Position numbers and translations under genes: made by a program. The notes below the pieces were generated by a model. That model had not been told where the DNA came from and did not search any database. It saw only the letters and a program-made list of their open reading frames with translations. 64,000 bases of DNA, taken from assembly GCA_950022655.1 (NCBI GenBank), contig OX465584.1:26385469-26449468 (forward strand), given 5' to 3'. Source of the DNA: Alentia gelatinosa. Its lineage: Eukaryota; Annelida; Polychaeta; Phyllodocida; Polynoidae. Of this stretch, positions 1 through 8,630 are shown one piece after another (positions within the stretch are counted from its first letter, which is position 1; each line of letters opens with the position of its first letter).

Positions 1-1460
1 TACTCAAAGACCAGTATAAATATGGACAAGTGGTTTCTATGTTTGATACTCAATAATACAGATCTAAGCGCATAACTTACAATATTCTAATGTAACGTCT
101 ATGAAGAGATATTAATCTGAACTTTTATTCATTTTTAACTTTTTTTAAATTCACCAACTTTTATGTATCCATTTTTGGGTGGTATGAAGGACAAGTACCA
201 TTTAGATCATATGTATCTTCGTGTGCCTTTTAGGACGAGGCTTGATGTTACCTGCTTGGCAGCTACCGCGTGAATGACCTGGGTGTATAAAAAAAATATC
301 CTCATTTGTCATGTAAAGTAGAGCCTTACCTCATAGGACAGACAGATTATGAGACACTCTGTAAACTGTGAAATGTTGATGTGTCGCAGGTCGCAGCCGG
401 CAGTGACTTTATCAGATATTGTGTAATGATATGGCAAACTCCTCTGTTGTCTGTTGGGTAATTTGTATGCGTGTTTCTGAGACCTGCAAAAATCTCTACC
501 CTATTATGGGCCTGTTCCACCAGGCCGGTCGATGTGTATTGCTCTTTTGCATTTATCTGCGCAGTGGAGCTGCCGTAAACAGTCGACAGCAGACATCACA
601 CGGTAATCACTCGTCAGCTGTTGATCGGATCCTGGTAGACATTGTGTAGACACTTAACCTCATACATGAAATGATTGATTACGCAAATAAACTTCTAGAT
701 TGTTTTGCATATATATGCAATTTTGCTTAAAAAGTACAATCATTAAAGATGGGTGAAAAGTGATTGCACCCGTAATGCTTGTAATTATTTGGAATAAAAA
801 AATGATCGTGCTTTGTGAATTATAACAAATACAAACGGAAACGTTGAATGTCTGGAAGCCATTGGAACCTATTCAAATAACTTTTGACGCCTGCCTGCAA
901 ACGTTGCCTGAACAAGGTCGGCTATTGCTCTTTTTTCACTATGAATTTGTTCATTATAAACTTATCTGGCAGATACCCAACTGTGTCATACTGCCTTCAA
1001 AATTGAATTGACCGGGTGGAACAAGCCCTTTGTATATCACCCACCCTCTTCTGTGACTCGTGCATGGGTAGATTATCGAGTTGACATTTATGTTTTCCGG
1101 TTATTTCCGGGTTTTGCTCCGGGTTTTGATGAGTACAAGGTCCTGAGATAAATAGTGGATATTCAGGATTCGGATATTTTCCGGGATCCATTCCTCTAGA
1201 CCTCACTGGCATCTCTGTGGAATACATGTACAGACAGCTAAGCTGTGATACATTATGAGTGTTTTAGCTTATGTTATTTTTCTTATATTGAATAAAGGTT
1301 AGGAAATTATACATTGCTACAATTATTAGATAAATGCCGCACCGTCCTTTGCGGATTTCTTTCATACCTTCTGGTTTACAACGACACTGTCAATCTGTGT
1401 AGAGAGAGACTTCCTGTTCGACAATTGCTTATGAATTGGTACTGTCTTAGACTTGTATAA
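1..1460. other. Unassigned intergenic DNA
   Basis: AT-rich sequence with only short chance reading frames. A GC-richer patch around 520-645 contains GTTCCACCAGGCCGG, a word that recurs near 33000 and, inverted, near 50090, so part of this stretch is probably an old interspersed repeat. No exon with convincing splice sites or a recognisable protein was seen. Confidence 0.4.
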
Positions 1461-1465
1461 AGCGA

Positions 1466-1558
1466 GTTCCACCAACCAGACGAAAACGTTGTACACCAAC
1501 CACACAGCGTTTGCCAGGAGACCTGGCTTAGATCTGGTGAGGAACTGCTTGGTGGAAC
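1466..1558. repeat. Small foldback repeat with GTTCCACCAA arms
   Basis: GTTCCACCAA at 1466-1475 is mirrored by TTGGTGGAAC at 1549-1558. Related GTTCCACC/GGTGGAA words recur at about 525, 1715, 33000 and 49790-50100, suggesting a small GC-rich foldback family. Element limits and target duplications are not clear. Confidence 0.4.
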
Positions 1559-2640
1559 AGCTTGTCATCAGTTCCAGCAGTCGTGGGGCCTTGGCTGCCG
1601 GGTGAAATCAGCATCTGTTGGTGGTTGTTGGCAAATAGCCTCAAGGTTGCTGAGTGTTTCTCTGCGTTTGCTGAGGCATTGGGCCATCGGCTGGCTGAAA
1701 ATGCCGTTCACGCTGTTCCACCGGCTAGATTTTTTACCTGGCGTCCCACCCAATCTACATATTCTTGTCAGCCTAGCGGAAATTCTCCTACCTGACAAAA
1801 CTGATTTATTAGTTTTTGCCGGCTGGAATTGTGCGGCCTGCCGATGGATTTGATGAGAGCATGGTACCCATGTTGACCGCTCGCCCGTATATACTGTAAC
1901 ACACACCATCAACATGGAACGGCTTCACCCGCGAGCGGCTATCCTGCCAATGGAAATCGAAAATGCCAACAGTTTCAGTAGTTTGGGCAAAATTGTAGTA
2001 CCAGAGGGTGCCATACACATTCATAACATCAACCCTTATCTTTATTTAATGTCATTCTTCAGTTTAATGCAGAATTCAGTGCAAAATTGATGAGCTTTCA
2101 ACATTCCTGTACAAATCCTAACATGGTGGCACACTGCTCCGCTTGATAACTTGGTTTTGCGCTGCCGGAGTGGCAAAGTGTGTAGAGGCCCGCTCAGCGT
2201 GCTGCCTATCGGATGAATAGGGAACGTGGATTGCGTCTTAGTGCGGCCAATGTCAATGAGATGACGCCACTGCTTCTGGAGTGTTGGACGTCGGCTGCGG
2301 ATCTGCCGCTCACTAGACTGCTGTACACCGACCATACAGCAACCATCCAGCTGTAATAGGGGGTTGCGGTGGAAGAGCTCGGCACCGACAGACTGTTTTG
2401 GCATGGCATCAGCCAGATGCCTCGGCTATGCATCGAAAGAGCGTCTAGTTGGTGGAATACTCGCTTAAGTATGTGGTATCGTATTCTGAGATTTAGTGCT
2501 ACTAAAATCTTTCAACCTAATAATAATTACTTGATATCAGTGTCAAAAGAGTTGTCAATGTGGTTCGTACAAATGTAAATAATCAATTTAAGCGACAAGG
2601 TTATTGGTTGTCTAAAATGCTGGATTGTCTCATGATAACA
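1559..2640. other. GC-rich unassigned stretch
   Basis: Overlapping short ORFs are open on both strands, as expected of GC-rich repeat DNA rather than a gene. No family is recognised. Confidence 0.3.
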
Positions 2641-2649
2641 ACTCTGTAT

Positions 2650-3010
2650 CTGTTGGGAGCCAAAGTGAACCCGTTGCAACCACAGATAGCCAGTTACAAA
2701 ATACTATTTCCGGGTATAGGCGCTCAGTACTTTGACTATGTAGGTTCAAGATTATATGTGTCATTCTCCAATCTTTTAGATCCAAATTTTTAATAAACTT
2801 AACAACTGTCATCATAGTTTTGAAACAGAGTTATTCAGAGACGATAGTAGTAAACTACACTTCAAAAGTAACAAAAGAGACCAAAAACGAAAGTCTAGCC
2901 TCAAACCCCCATAGCTTTAGCACTAAGCCTCGTTCTTACTGGCCACCGGAAACGGTGTTTTGTAGGTGGGTATCTGTGGTTTCAGCGGGTTCACTTTGGC
3001 TCCCTATACA
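2650..3010. repeat. Foldback repeat, family shared with 33290-33660
   Basis: The arm beginning GGGAGCCAAAGTGAACCCG near 2657 is matched in reverse complement by the segment ending TTCACTTTGGCTCCC near 3003, with about 65 bp of recognisable arm including the word CAACCACAGATA and its inverse. The interior (TCATATGTGTCATTC-like text, then TAGTAAACTACAC) recurs at 33290-33660 in the same order, so both are copies of one dispersed element. No coding capacity is seen. Confidence 0.6.
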
Positions 3011-3246
3011 TTATGCCACACTTGAAAGACGAGGAGTGTCTGTTAGTTGCATAGGTGTGCATGTATGGTCAAATACTTTCTGATGTGAGATTATAATTTT
3101 GTATCATCCTTATATTCCTCTGATAAAATTGTTACTATTTATACAGTGAGGTTTGTGTATTGTAATCATTTTATACTTTTCCGACATTACATAATATTTA
3201 TATTTATTTGTAGGACCGCCAGAAAGATTTGAGTATGAAACAATAA

Positions 3247-3636
3247 CAAACACTTGGTCTGTATCTAGGATACATTTATAACGGTATGACAGATAAAAAT
3301 CTAGAAAGATTGAGAGTTGCATTAAAAAACTGTATGAGGACATCTCTTGGAATAAAAAGAGCAAGAGAACTACCAACAACGGAATTATACACAAGATGTA
3401 ACATGAGACCACTGAAATATCTAAGGCTAATCCAGCTATTAATGCTAATGCTCTGGTTGTCACATGATCCCGAGCGTTTAGTTATAAATGGACCCAAAAC
3501 ACAGACAAACCATATATATCAGGGAGTAAAATTATGGGAGAGACTGAATACCAGCATACAAACATCTAAGGATAATACGCACTACAAAATACAGATAAAA
3601 GAATTCCTTGATGAAAACCAGAATCTTTCGTCATGA
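3247..3636 (+). pseudogene. LINE 3' fragment: C-terminal part of a reverse-transcriptase polyprotein
   Basis: The open frame runs from about 3247 to the stop at 3634-3636, with the first Met at 3286. It has the layout of the C-terminus of non-LTR retrotransposon ORF2: a LGYIYNGM-like segment, a basic helix (LERLRVALKNCMRTSLGI), then PTTELYTRCNMRPLKYLR and a short tail ending NLSS. In intact elements this region follows the reverse transcriptase fingers and palm. No YADD motif or endonuclease lies upstream, so this is a 5'-truncated copy. The family is inferred from layout, not from a search. Confidence 0.6.
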
Positions 3637-3687
3637 ACTTTTGGGCTCCAGCCACTACTCCCTACCCAATTTGTATGTCTTGTTAGT

Positions 3688-4960
3688 AGCAGGTGGACGG
3701 GTTGGTCTTTAGGTTATGGCCATAGCCTACTGTAGAGTCACTAAACGACCTGACCACATTTTTGTTTTTTATAGCTAAACAAGCACAGATAGGAATATAC
3801 TTTCTCTTTTGGACAGAAGGTTTTATGGTCGTACAATGCCTTACAGTTTTGATATTTAGTATTTTGGCATAGATTTTTTCAAAAAAGTGAATTCAGTTGG
3901 GGGGGGGGGGACTTTTGTAGCCACAGGTCCATTTTTAAGAACTCCTTTATGGAATATTTCTACCCTTTAGACTGGTTGAATCATAATATGATATGCCTCA
4001 TTTGAAAGAGAATTAAAGACAGTAGGTGCTAGGAACTGGAATTTTCTGGGTAGATTCCATACTTACAGAGATATTCAAGTTTTTGTTAAACATGTTTATT
4101 CAATATTGATTTACAGTGAGCATTGGTGTAACATTTACCATCTCCATAAGTGGCACTGACAGTTGCTTACATCCTAGAGAGTATCATTATTCAGGTTAAA
4201 CTTATATTTGGGATGATATTCATGTATTTCTGTCTAATTTCATAGCATGGGGGGGGGGGGGATATCAGCCATATTTGAATCGTAATGCAGCCATGTTACC
4301 CTACAGGGCCCTGTGGTTCCTATCACTCTCCAAGCATACTGGCACATGCCTTTTACCTATATTTTTATAAGAACACTAAATATCTGGCTGAAGCTCAGCC
4401 TCACTTTGAATATGGAGTCTGTAGTATGGCCAACTAACACCAGATAGAACCTTTGCAGGGTTTGGCCTCTCCCTAGACTTGCTCAAGTCTTTGATTATGG
4501 ACCTCAAACTACTTTATGAACTTCCCCAAACACCTGACATGCCCAGTAATGAAAGACTTGTATAAGTTTCTCCTATGGTAACTTGATACCTCCCTTCCCC
4601 TCCCTTACACCTCCATTCCTGCCAAATCCTTGGGGGCTTTCTTGATATCATAGTAATCAATTATTGGCAGACCTTGTATTGAGCTTTAAATGCTTCCACC
4701 TGTTAATTTGGCCTTTAAAGGTCAATATTTATATTTCAAAATGTACCTTTAGCTCTTGTTTTGTACTGTCTTGTCTGTTTTGTATTGTCCTGTCTTGTGC
4801 CTTTCCGAAGAGAATATCTGATACGAGGTCACAGAACATTGTAATGATATTCAATATGGCAATTAGCCGTATCAAACTTGTAAATATACTTGTTTGTCTT
4901 TTTGGTTAGACAAACATTTAAAAATGCCTACAGATGGCGAATTGCATGTCTGTTTTCCTG
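3688..4960 (+). repeat. Interspersed repeat R1, copy 1
   Basis: A long non-coding repeat following the LINE fragment. Its text recurs in reverse complement at about 42525-41390 and 58395-57640 and partly at 32360-31900. Shared words include the TAGGTTATGGCCATAGCCTA block, CAAATGAGGCATATCATAT (inverse), and GTGAGCATTGGTGTAACAT. Poly-G runs at 3899-3910 and 4249-4261 sit where other copies carry poly-C. Position after the ORF end suggests it could be a LINE 3' untranslated region, but this is inference. Confidence 0.65.
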
Positions 4961-5029
4961 AATTAAAAAAAAGAATATTTGTTGAAATTTGGGTTGGGGG
5001 ATGCTTTTTGGCTGAAATGGGCATACTAA

Positions 5030-5215
5030 AAGAAATGTTCACACAATCTTGATTTAGAGCAGAGAAGTGGACAGTGGACCACTTCCCTGTTTAGAGTCCA
5101 AAAGTGGCACTGACAGTTGCTTACATCCTAGGAGTAGTCATTATTTAGGTAAAACCTATTTTTGATAGGATGCTCATGTATTTTTGTCTAATTTCATTAT
5201 GTTTAAGGGATGTGG
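5030..5215 (+). repeat. Partial second copy of R1 segment
   Basis: The text AAAGTGGCACTGACAGTTGC followed by TTACATCCTA and GTCATTATT repeats that at about 4150-4190, and continues through TGTCTAATTTCAT as at 4230. This is a local partial duplication of R1. Confidence 0.6.
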
Positions 5216-5326
5216 CAACATGGCCTTTGCCGCCAATTTGACACTGTACCACTCCAAATTGGAGCCAAAACCTGTCCATAGGTTGCTCGAGCAATGCAGT
5301 GTGCAAGTTTGATGTCCAATCTAGTA

Positions 5327-5785
5327 CAGTAAAAACCCGCTTAAATATCACACCTTCAAAGCCTCCAGCTCGCCCTGTCCCGCCCACCGCTAACCTGTAA
5401 GCGGGTCTTTAACCTTCAGCAGGGCTAAACATCAATGGGATGCCCTCTGATCAAGGGGCTCCCAGAGCCGCAAGAGAAATTGGGTGTCCCATTGTTGGGA
5501 CAACTGCTGGGCCACCACACACACATCCCACAAACAAAGGATTTAAGATAATCTAGAGTGTATTTGTTAAGATGTCCCTCCTAACCGTCCCTTTAAGCAG
5601 TGTTTTGAAGCATTTTTGTACCGAAAAACTGGCCCCTTAAGCGGGGTGCTCCCTTAAGCGGGGTGTCCCTGTAAGCAGGATCAAAATAAACTCTTAATAG
5701 AGGGAAAAACTTCCGTTCCGAGCAAATTGACCCCTTAACCGGGCTGTCCACTGAACTGGGCTGTTCTGGAACCGGGGTTTCACTG
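5327..5785. mobile_element. TA-flanked TIR element (pogo/Tc1-mariner-like MITE), 459 bp
   Basis: The left end is TA|CAGTAAAAACCCGC (TA at 5325-5326) and the right end is GGGGTTTCACTG|TA (TA at 5786-5787). The interior carries repeated CTTAAGCGGGGTGTCCC words. The same ends and interior recur at 25009-25923 and 18792-19048. TA target duplication with CAGT-type termini is typical of Tc1/mariner and pogo-like elements. There is no transposase ORF, so it is non-autonomous. The superfamily call is inference from ends only. Confidence 0.7.
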
Positions 5786-6058
5786 TATATTTACAGACTG
5801 CTCCACCTTAGTCTGTAAGGGTCTAAAAGAGCACAGCTCCCATTTGCCAGTTCCCTCTGGGCACTGATGCGAGAAAGGAATTTTGTGATTAGCTGTTCTA
5901 ATTTTAGTGCCAACTCAAGCCTGAGAATACCCAAGCTTGAAGAGTAACACAATAGCTATGCTAGGTTTACACTGTCACCTCGACAGTCCGGGCAGCCTCA
6001 ACATGGCATTGCCATATCTCAACGGCTATTTCCGAGTTCGCCTTATGTCGTCGGCATT

Positions 6059-6460
6059 GTGAATCGTAGGTCGACTTGGCTGTCGGGGAGTTGCCGGGCA
6101 AAGTTTCTGGCTTTCAAAAAATCTACCACAACAGTCTTGGCAACCCCCCAAGGGTTTATGACTGCCAGGGTTCGCCTCAAGTGGACAGGGCTTCCTCTAC
6201 AGACCTCGCTCTGTGATCCTAAGTCGAAGGGCTTTGGTTGGGGACTTCTCACAGAGGCCGTGGACTTGAAGCCCGGCAACTTACTGTGTGTCAAGTTCGT
6301 TGCACCACTTGCACATAAGCGTGGCGCTGCGATCGGGTTGCGCTGGTTGCATGTGACTAGGCCCTGCTTGCAGAGAACCAGCAACATGCTTGCATATGAA
6401 AACGAGGCAAGCCCTCATCTGTATCAGCAGCATGGCTTCAGTTCCATAAGCACAGAGTAA
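6059..6460 (+). other. Unrecognised 133-residue ORF in a GC-rich patch
   Basis: An ATG-initiated frame of 133 residues with no recognised domain. The complementary strand is also open over most of it (6043-6387), which weakens the case for coding. It lies directly before a foldback element at 6484, so it may be part of old transposon DNA. No splice sites or promoter were identified. Confidence 0.2.
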
Positions 6461-6483
6461 CTGTAGAAGTGTAAATCGTTGTT

Positions 6484-7345
6484 ATGTCGTGAATAACAGG
6501 CCGATTTTTATAAACAGAATATTGTTAGAAAGCTAAAACTTGGGTCTATTTGTTGGTCTAATATCATATACCTGTGTTTTGGCTAAGATTTTCAGTCGAA
6601 CATTGAACATCCAGATTATTTTGGTAAAAAAAAAAATGCAAACACTTTACCTTCCTGTTTTTCACAATGGTTTAATGAAAAATCTATCGCGATGACCTAT
6701 AGAAATAACAATCCTACCTTCTTTAGCATTTCAAGACGATTAAAATGATACCAATATTAGCAGGTTGTGATAGATATTTCCTGAGATAATGGACTATCAA
6801 GACGGATGACAAAAAGAGCACTAAAAACATGATTTTCTGATATTTGATAGTGTTTTAAGTTTGAAGTAGTAAACCTGTTACAGAACAAAAATTTAATAAA
6901 AGAAATATACAGGGAAATAAATATTGCTCTTGCAAATCTTGCAAAATATTGCAATCTTTGACACCTTTGTATCTAAGCCAGTATCAGAAATGCAATGGTA
7001 TCAGAAAATCTAATTTTTAGTGCTCTCATTGACTCCTTGTCATCTGTCATATTATGCTCTATTATCACAGGAAATATCCATCACAACCTGCTAATATAGG
7101 TATCATTTTAATCATCTTGAGATGCCTAAAAGGGTAGGATGTTTCTTTCCATATGTCATCGCGATAGATTTTTCATAAAATCGCTGTGAAAACAGGAAAG
7201 TAACATGTTTTGATGTTTCTCATTTAAACAATTCCGATTTTCATCCTATGACAGGAAATTTTGTCCATAACACAGGTATATCATGTATATCCCAACAGAT
7301 AAGCCTAAGTCTCAGCTTTCTAACAATGTATTGTTTATACAAATC
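6484..7345. mobile_element. Foldback element with ~340-bp inverted arms
   Basis: The left arm (about 6490-6840) reads GGCCGATTTTTATAAACA near its outer end. The right arm (about 7000-7345) reads TGTTTATACAAATCGGCC at its outer end. Matched internal blocks include TTGTTAGAAAGCT / AGCTTTCTAACAA, ATCTATCGCGATGAC / GTCATCGCGATAGAT and TAGCAGGTTGTGAT / ATCACAACCTGCTA. The arms are diverged with small indels, so the insertion is old. The spacer is about 160 bp. No transposase ORF is present, so it is a non-autonomous foldback or long-TIR element. Confidence 0.75.
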
Positions 7346-7599
7346 GGCCGATTAGTGTAGATGTAAGAGCGATTTCCATCTTACAAGTCAGAGAAACACT
7401 AGTATTGTCATCATTGCTCAGGACTGAGTAGAGAGGGCTCGTCTCGTTTTTGATTGATGCACATAGGCGGCCATTACAAGATGGCGCCAGTGTGAAGAGG
7501 GTCAATTGATGCGCGCACCATGGGAAGGTCTGCTGGGGTCGACAGCAATTACCAATTTTTTCACCCTCTTTGTCGCCTTGTCTCCTCATAGTTCAGACT

Positions 7600-7908
7600 T
7601 GACCGAGGTGGGGATTTAGATCAGTGGTAAAGAGCACTGGACTTTGTTGATTTGAGTCCCACTTCAGCCACTATACTCCCCAAGCAGTGGTAGATTTACT
7701 GCTATATCAAAGGCCAATCCTTCTCATACCATGTCTATGTGGTGTGGGAAGTAGAATAACTCTTACTTCAGTAAATGTGTAGGGGTGAGATTTCAACCTG
7801 AATTCATCACATAGATTCGATAACCACCCTCGTGGTGGAAAAGAACTGTGGGAAAGTCTGGTAAAGGCCTCTAATGGTTGACTGGACGTTAAATAAAATC
7901 AAACAAAG
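7600..7908 (+). mobile_element. tRNA-derived SINE
   Basis: The 5' part resembles a tRNA with Pol III promoter boxes: TTAGATCAGTGG (A box, 7615-7626) and GATTTGAGTCC (B box, 7649-7659). A tRNA-unrelated body of about 240 bp follows, containing ACCACCCTCGTGGTGG, then a tail GGACGTTAAATAAAATCAAA ending near 7908. Similar tail text occurs in reverse complement at 23184-23214, and possible relatives (TTTAACGTC words) at about 51060 and 62920. The head-body-tail layout is established for SINEs; the family name is unknown to me. Confidence 0.7.
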
Positions 7909-7953
7909 TGCCATGGAGTAATGAAGCCTGGAAACTTACGGCACCTTTCTTTT

Positions 7954-8158
7954 CATGTTGGCATTGACCTAAGGTCTGCTACGTCAAGTTAAGACAGGGT
8001 GAGGTTCCTTCACATCAAATTAAGTCCAAGTTTGGTATATATAAGATGGCAGAAGAAGGACCATGTTCACGTTGACCTAAGTTCTGCTAGGTTAAGTTAA
8101 GACAGGGTGAGGTTCCATCGCGTCAACTTAAGTCTGCATTTGGTATATATAAGATGGC
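7954..8158 (+). repeat. 108-bp tandem duplication carrying a TATA-like box
   Basis: Two diverged units start at about 7954 and 8062, both with TTAAGACAGGGTGAGGTTCC and ending TGGTATATATAAGATGGCA. Each unit therefore ends with TATATATAAG followed by an ATG. It stands immediately before the CTA microsatellite and the giant 16-bp repeat island. Confidence 0.75.
8144..8153 (+). promoter_or_regulatory. Candidate TATA box
   Basis: TATATATAAG lies at 8144-8153; a second copy is in the first duplicated unit near 8036-8045. If used, transcription would begin near 8175-8185, upstream of the ATG at 8235. No other promoter element is visible and AT-rich text can mimic this motif. Confidence 0.25.
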
Positions 8159-8234
8159 ATGGCGGGTAAGTCTTAATTCCTCTCCAAGCAGTAGAAAAGC
8201 ACACATCTCACCACTCTCAACCTGGTCCACGAAA

Positions 8235-8277
8235 ATGCCTCCAAAGAAGCAGAAGCACAGAAAGGCTCCTACTTCTG

Positions 8278-8342
<65 letters not shown>

Positions 8343-8402
8343 GCTGAAATACATGTTGTGCGGTCCATAACTATCAAAAATGTCCATAACTGTCAAAAAT
8401 GA
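8235..8402 (+). other. Short ORF MPPKKQKHRK... with poly-Thr
   Basis: The ATG at 8235 (context GAAAATGCC) opens a 55-residue frame: a basic start MPPKKQKHRKAPTSA, about 21 threonines encoded by the CTA/ACT microsatellite, then residues encoded by the outer end of module A. An in-frame upstream ATG at 8154 would extend it to 82 residues. The basic start followed by low complexity could be a gene remnant broken by the foldback island at 8357, or chance. Function is unknown. Confidence 0.2.
8278..8342. repeat. (CTA)n microsatellite
   Basis: About 21 near-perfect trinucleotide repeats, ending 14 bp before the outer end of the foldback-like island. Confidence 0.98.
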
Positions 8403-8620
8403 CTTGGTTTGAGACTTATGGACATTCGTCATGTCCATAACAACCAAAATGTCCATAAGTATAAAAAAATGTCCATAACTATCAAAACCTGGTTAAAAAA
8501 TGTGTTACCGCATTTATGTTACATAGCGTTACTTCCCGTTACCATTCAACCGCGTTACGCTACCTAAGAAAACATTACCGATCAAATCGCGTTACATTCT
8601 AATTATGTTATGCTACCTAA
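8357..8620 (+). repeat. Module A, copy I (outer left end)
   Basis: A 264-bp module beginning TGTGCGGTCC, with tandem GTCCATAACTATCAAAAAT-type words, then GTTACCGCATT/CGTTACCATTCAACCGCG words, ending GCTACCTAA. It aligns without net indel to 12441-12704 and in reverse complement to 18538-18791. The sharp start after three unrelated flanks (8357, 12083, 12441) marks a genuine element end. Confidence 0.85.
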
Positions 8621-8630
8621 TTGTGTTATG

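Noticed and set aside
7605..7680. Functional tRNA gene
   Set aside because: A- and B-box text is present but the cloverleaf is imperfect and a SINE body and tail follow.
8154..8402. 82-residue form of the poly-Thr ORF starting at 8154
   Set aside because: The ATG sits directly against the TATA-like box, so a transcript from that box would not include it; only the shorter form is noted, at low confidence.
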